NCBI RefSeq assembly: GCF_024505145.1
Contig: NZ_JANIAA010000004.1
Coordinates: forward strand, 186,001 to 250,000
Source of the DNA: Streptomyces rugosispiralis
GTDB lineage: Bacteria; Actinomycetota; Actinomycetes; Streptomycetales; Streptomycetaceae
Length of the DNA: 64,000 bases
Direction: 5' to 3'
A program made the position numbers and the translations under genes. Below, one piece after another: positions 61,647 to 64,000 of this stretch; position 1 is the first letter of the stretch, and the number at the start of each line of letters is the position of its first letter. The notes beneath the pieces were generated by a model. It was given only the letters and a program-made list of their open reading frames with translations, was not told the origin of the DNA and made no database searches.

Positions 61647-62683
61647 CCGGGCAGCCGGCCGGGACATCCGGCGGGCGGCCCATCGGGATTCTCGGCACCG
61701 GCTCGTATCTGCCCGCCGAGACCGTGTCCAACGAACTGGTGGCCGAGCGCGCGGGAGTGACCCCGGACTGGATCTCGGCGAAGACCGGGATCCACCGCCG
61801 CCGTTACGCCGCCGACCACGAGGCCACCTCCGATCTGGCCGTGGAGGCCGCCCGCGCCGCCCTCGCGGACGCCGGAATCCGCGCCGATCAGCTCGGCTGG
61901 ATCGTGGTGGCCACCTCGACCCCCGATCACCCCCAGCCCGCCACCGCCTGTCTGGTGCAGCACCGGATCGGCGCCACCGGCGCCGCCGCCTTCGATCTCA
62001 ACGCGGTCTGCAGCGGCTTCGTCTTCGCCCTGGTCACGGCGGCCGGGCTGCTGTCCGCCGGGTCCGGCGCCCCCGCCCCGTACGCCCTGGTGATCGGCGC
62101 CGATGTCTACTCCCGCATCATCGACCGCACCGACCGGCGCACCGCCGTGCTCTTCGGCGACGGGGCCGGGGCGGTGGTGCTGGGGCCCGTGCGTCCCGGC
62201 TACGGCCTCGGCGGATCGCTGCTCACCAGCGACGGCGCGCTCCACGAGCTGATCGAGGTGACGGCGGGCGGCAGCCGCGCCCCGGCGTCGGAGAAGACCC
62301 TCGCCGACGGGGGCCACTTCTTCCGGATGCGGGGCCGCGCGGTCAGCGAGTACGTCCTGACCGAGCTGCCGCGCGCGATCGGGCGTCTGCTGGCCGCGCA
62401 CCGCACGGACCCCGCGAGCGTGGACCACTTCATTCCCCATCAGGCCAATGGCGTGCTGCTGGCCAAGGCGCTCGGCGACCTCGGACTGCCGCGGGCGCGC
62501 ACTCATCTGACGGTGGCCGAGCACGGCAACACCAGCGCCGCCTCCATCCCGCTGGCGCTCGACGACGCACGGCGGCAGGGCGTGTTCGGCGACGGGGAGT
62601 TGCTGCTGCTCGCCGGATTCGGCGGCGGGATGTCGCTCGGCGCCGCGCTGCTCACATGGCAGGACGGCCACCGCGGTCCGTGA
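61643..62683 (+). CDS. FabH-like 3-oxoacyl-ACP synthase III
   Basis: 346 residues; ATG follows CGGGAG. The KASIII triad is complete: Cys123 in NAVCSGF, His266 in FIPHQANG and Asn296 in EHGNTSAAS. GILGTGSYLPAETVSNELVA opens the protein and GFGGGMSLGAALL closes it. It condenses an acyl-CoA starter with malonyl-ACP or uses CoA substrates. Placement before a 3-hydroxyacyl-CoA dehydrogenase suggests synthesis of a specialised acyl-CoA (for example a 2-alkylmalonyl precursor) or starter unit rather than bulk fatty-acid synthesis. Confidence 0.9.
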   Translation: MTGQPAGTSGGRPIGILGTGSYLPAETVSNELVAERAGVTPDWISAKTGIHRRRYAADHEATSDLAVEAARAALADAGIRADQLGWIVVATSTPDHPQPATACLVQHRIGATGAAAFDLNAVCSGFVFALVTAAGLLSAGSGAPAPYALVIGADVYSRIIDRTDRRTAVLFGDGAGAVVLGPVRPGYGLGGSLLTSDGALHELIEVTAGGSRAPASEKTLADGGHFFRMRGRAVSEYVLTELPRAIGRLLAAHRTDPASVDHFIPHQANGVLLAKALGDLGLPRARTHLTVAEHGNTSAASIPLALDDARRQGVFGDGELLLLAGFGGGMSLGAALLTWQDGHRGP

Positions 62684-62721
62684 CCAACCCAAGGTCCCAG
62701 CCAGCGAAAGGACTCATCGGC

Positions 62722-64000
62722 ATGGCACAGCGCTTCCCCACCGTCGCGGTGTTCGGGCTCGGCACCACCGGCCGCCATCTCGTGGACGCCCTGGTCCGCG
62801 GTGGCCGGCGGGTGATCGCCGTGGAGCGGGACGAACCGGCCCTGCGGCGCGGCCGGGCGGGGGTGGCCGCGCCGGACTCCGCCGTCGAGTTCACCACCGA
62901 CCCGGCGGCCGCCGCCCGGGCCGAGCTGGTGGTCGAGGCGGTTCCCGAACGATTGGAGACCAAGCGCGGGCTGCTCGCCCGCGCCCATGCCGACTGCCCG
63001 CCGGAGACGGTGTTCGCCACCACGACCACCGGGCTCCCGGTGACCGAGATCGCCGTCGGCTCCGGACGGACCGATCGCACGGTGGGGCTGCACCTCTTCC
63101 CGCTGGGCCCCGACCGCGAGCAGCAGGCGGTGGAGGTGGTGGGCACCCCGCTCACCGCGGACGCGGTCCTGGCCGACGTCCGGGAGCTGGTCCGCGACCT
63201 GGGCCGGATCCCGGTGCGGGTGGCCGACCGGCCGGGCTTCGTCGGGGGCGCGCTCACCATGGCGTACCTCAACAACGCGGTGGCCATGTACGAGCGGCGT
63301 TACGCCTCGCGCGACAGCATCGACACCGCCATGACCCTGGGCTGCGGACTGCCGATGGGGCCGCTGGCCCAGTTGGACGCCATGGGTCTGGACACCGCGC
63401 GGGACTCCCTGGAGGCGCTGTACGAGCGCACCGGCGACCCGCGGTACGCGCCCGCGCCCACCCTGGCCCATATGGTGACCGCCGGTCTGCTCGGCGTGAA
63501 GGCGGGCCGCGGCTTCTACGAGTACGAGGCGGGCGGCGCGGCGCGGGGCGGGGAGACGGACGGCCTGGGCGAACCCGTACCGGCCCGTGCGGTGCGGCGG
63601 ATCGGGGTGGTGGGCTCGGGCACGATGGCCGTCGGGATCGCGGAGGTGTGTGCGCGCTCCGGCTATCCGACGGTGCTGGTGGCCCGGAGCGAGATACGCG
63701 CGAAGGAGGCGACGGCCGCCGTGGAGCGCTCGCTGGAGCGCGGGGTGCGGCGCGGCAAGCTGGCGCCCGAGTCGCTCACCGAGGCGATGGGCCGGCTGAC
63801 CGCGGGCCGCGAACTCCAGGCGCTCGGCGCCTGCGATCTGGTGGTCGAGGCCGTGGCGGAGGACATCGACGTCAAACGGGCCGTCTTCGCCGATCTGGAC
63901 CGGGTGTGCGCACCGGGCGCGGTGCTCGCCACCTCCACCTCCAGCCTGCCCGTCATCGAGTGCGCGATGGCGACGCGGCGGCCCGAGGACGTCATCGGGA
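62722..64000 (+). CDS. 3-hydroxyacyl-CoA dehydrogenase with two tandem NAD domains (3' truncated)
   Basis: At least 426 residues; ATG follows GAAAGGA, 38 bases after the ketosynthase stop, so the genes are an operon. Domain 1 starts VAVFGLGTTGRHLVDALV, with VVEAVPERLETKRGLLA and GLHLFPLGP, and its helical half has PGFVGGALTMAYLNNA and CGLPMGPLAQLDAMGLD. A second Rossmann domain starts near residue 293 (RIGVVGSGTMAVGIAEVC). FadB-type His is seen as HLF in domain 1. The gene runs past the window end. It reduces or oxidises 3-hydroxyacyl-CoA. With FabH it may build an acyl-CoA for secondary metabolism. Confidence 0.88.
   Translation, partial: MAQRFPTVAVFGLGTTGRHLVDALVRGGRRVIAVERDEPALRRGRAGVAAPDSAVEFTTDPAAAARAELVVEAVPERLETKRGLLARAHADCPPETVFATTTTGLPVTEIAVGSGRTDRTVGLHLFPLGPDREQQAVEVVGTPLTADAVLADVRELVRDLGRIPVRVADRPGFVGGALTMAYLNNAVAMYERRYASRDSIDTAMTLGCGLPMGPLAQLDAMGLDTARDSLEALYERTGDPRYAPAPTLAHMVTAGLLGVKAGRGFYEYEAGGAARGGETDGLGEPVPARAVRRIGVVGSGTMAVGIAEVCARSGYPTVLVARSEIRAKEATAAVERSLERGVRRGKLAPESLTEAMGRLTAGRELQALGACDLVVEAVAEDIDVKRAVFADLDRVCAPGAVLATSTSSLPVIECAMATRRPEDVIG

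Overview
This is about 64 kb of very GC-rich DNA with strong GC bias at third codon positions, frequent GTG starts, ATGA/GTGA gene overlaps, Tat signal peptides, XRE/DUF397 regulatory pairs and a dispersed intergenic repeat typical of the genus. All of this points to a Streptomyces chromosome. The presence of a pqq operon, which only some Streptomyces have, would fit the S. hygroscopicus/S. violaceusniger type of lineage, but that is inference. No rRNA, tRNA, IS element, prophage or CRISPR array was seen.

Region 1 (1-8872): the 3' end of a DadA-type amino-acid dehydrogenase, a Tat-exported GH88/GH105-type hydrolase, a secreted PQQ-type sugar dehydrogenase (reverse strand), a secreted GH29-like alpha-L-fucosidase with a discoidin-type C-terminus, then a tightly overlapping pqqA-B-C-D-E operon. 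The pqqA gene is only 48 codons. Enzyme, cofactor pathway and sugar-releasing hydrolases sit together, which suggests an extracellular sugar-oxidation locus.

Region 2 (8873-24450): an unusual SDR-like protein with a CxxC/CxxC module and no canonical Tyr, a GT4 glycosyltransferase, an OmpR-type two-component system, a SAM-methyltransferase/DUF397/XRE/RsbW-like regulatory group, an MHS-family transporter, an HxlR regulator with a perfect 12-bp inverted repeat facing an imine-reductase-like gene, valine dehydrogenase divergent from an Lrp regulator, a DMT-like transporter and a PAP2-diacylglycerol-kinase fusion.

Region 3 (24451-33966): a GH95-type hydrolase, a TetR/flavin monooxygenase divergent pair with two matching operators, a 56-aa conserved-looking small protein, an XRE / HExxH metallopeptidase / seven-TM-like membrane protein cassette, and a P450 with an altered I-helix.

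Region 4 (33967-52854): B12 metabolism. Methylmalonyl-CoA mutase small and large subunits and MeaB form an operon with a FhuF-like Fe-S protein. A hexapeptide acyltransferase follows. Then comes a corrin-ring block: cobL, cobM, cbiD, cobK, a cobI-cobJ fusion, cobH, cobG, and cobN behind a cobalamin riboswitch. The B12-dependent enzyme and the B12 pathway therefore lie side by side.

Region 5 (52855-64000): a CDF zinc/cobalt-type exporter, a 42-aa amphipathic peptide gene, a giant CtpH-like P-type ATPase, a small membrane protein, a lipase-maturation-factor-like protein, and a FabH-like ketosynthase (with a short coupled leader ORF) followed by a 3-hydroxyacyl-CoA dehydrogenase that runs off the window.

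A recurring oddity is short in-frame tandem duplication (21-27 bp) in linkers or tails of otherwise conserved proteins (PqqC, CobG, CobI-CobJ, the flavin monooxygenase).
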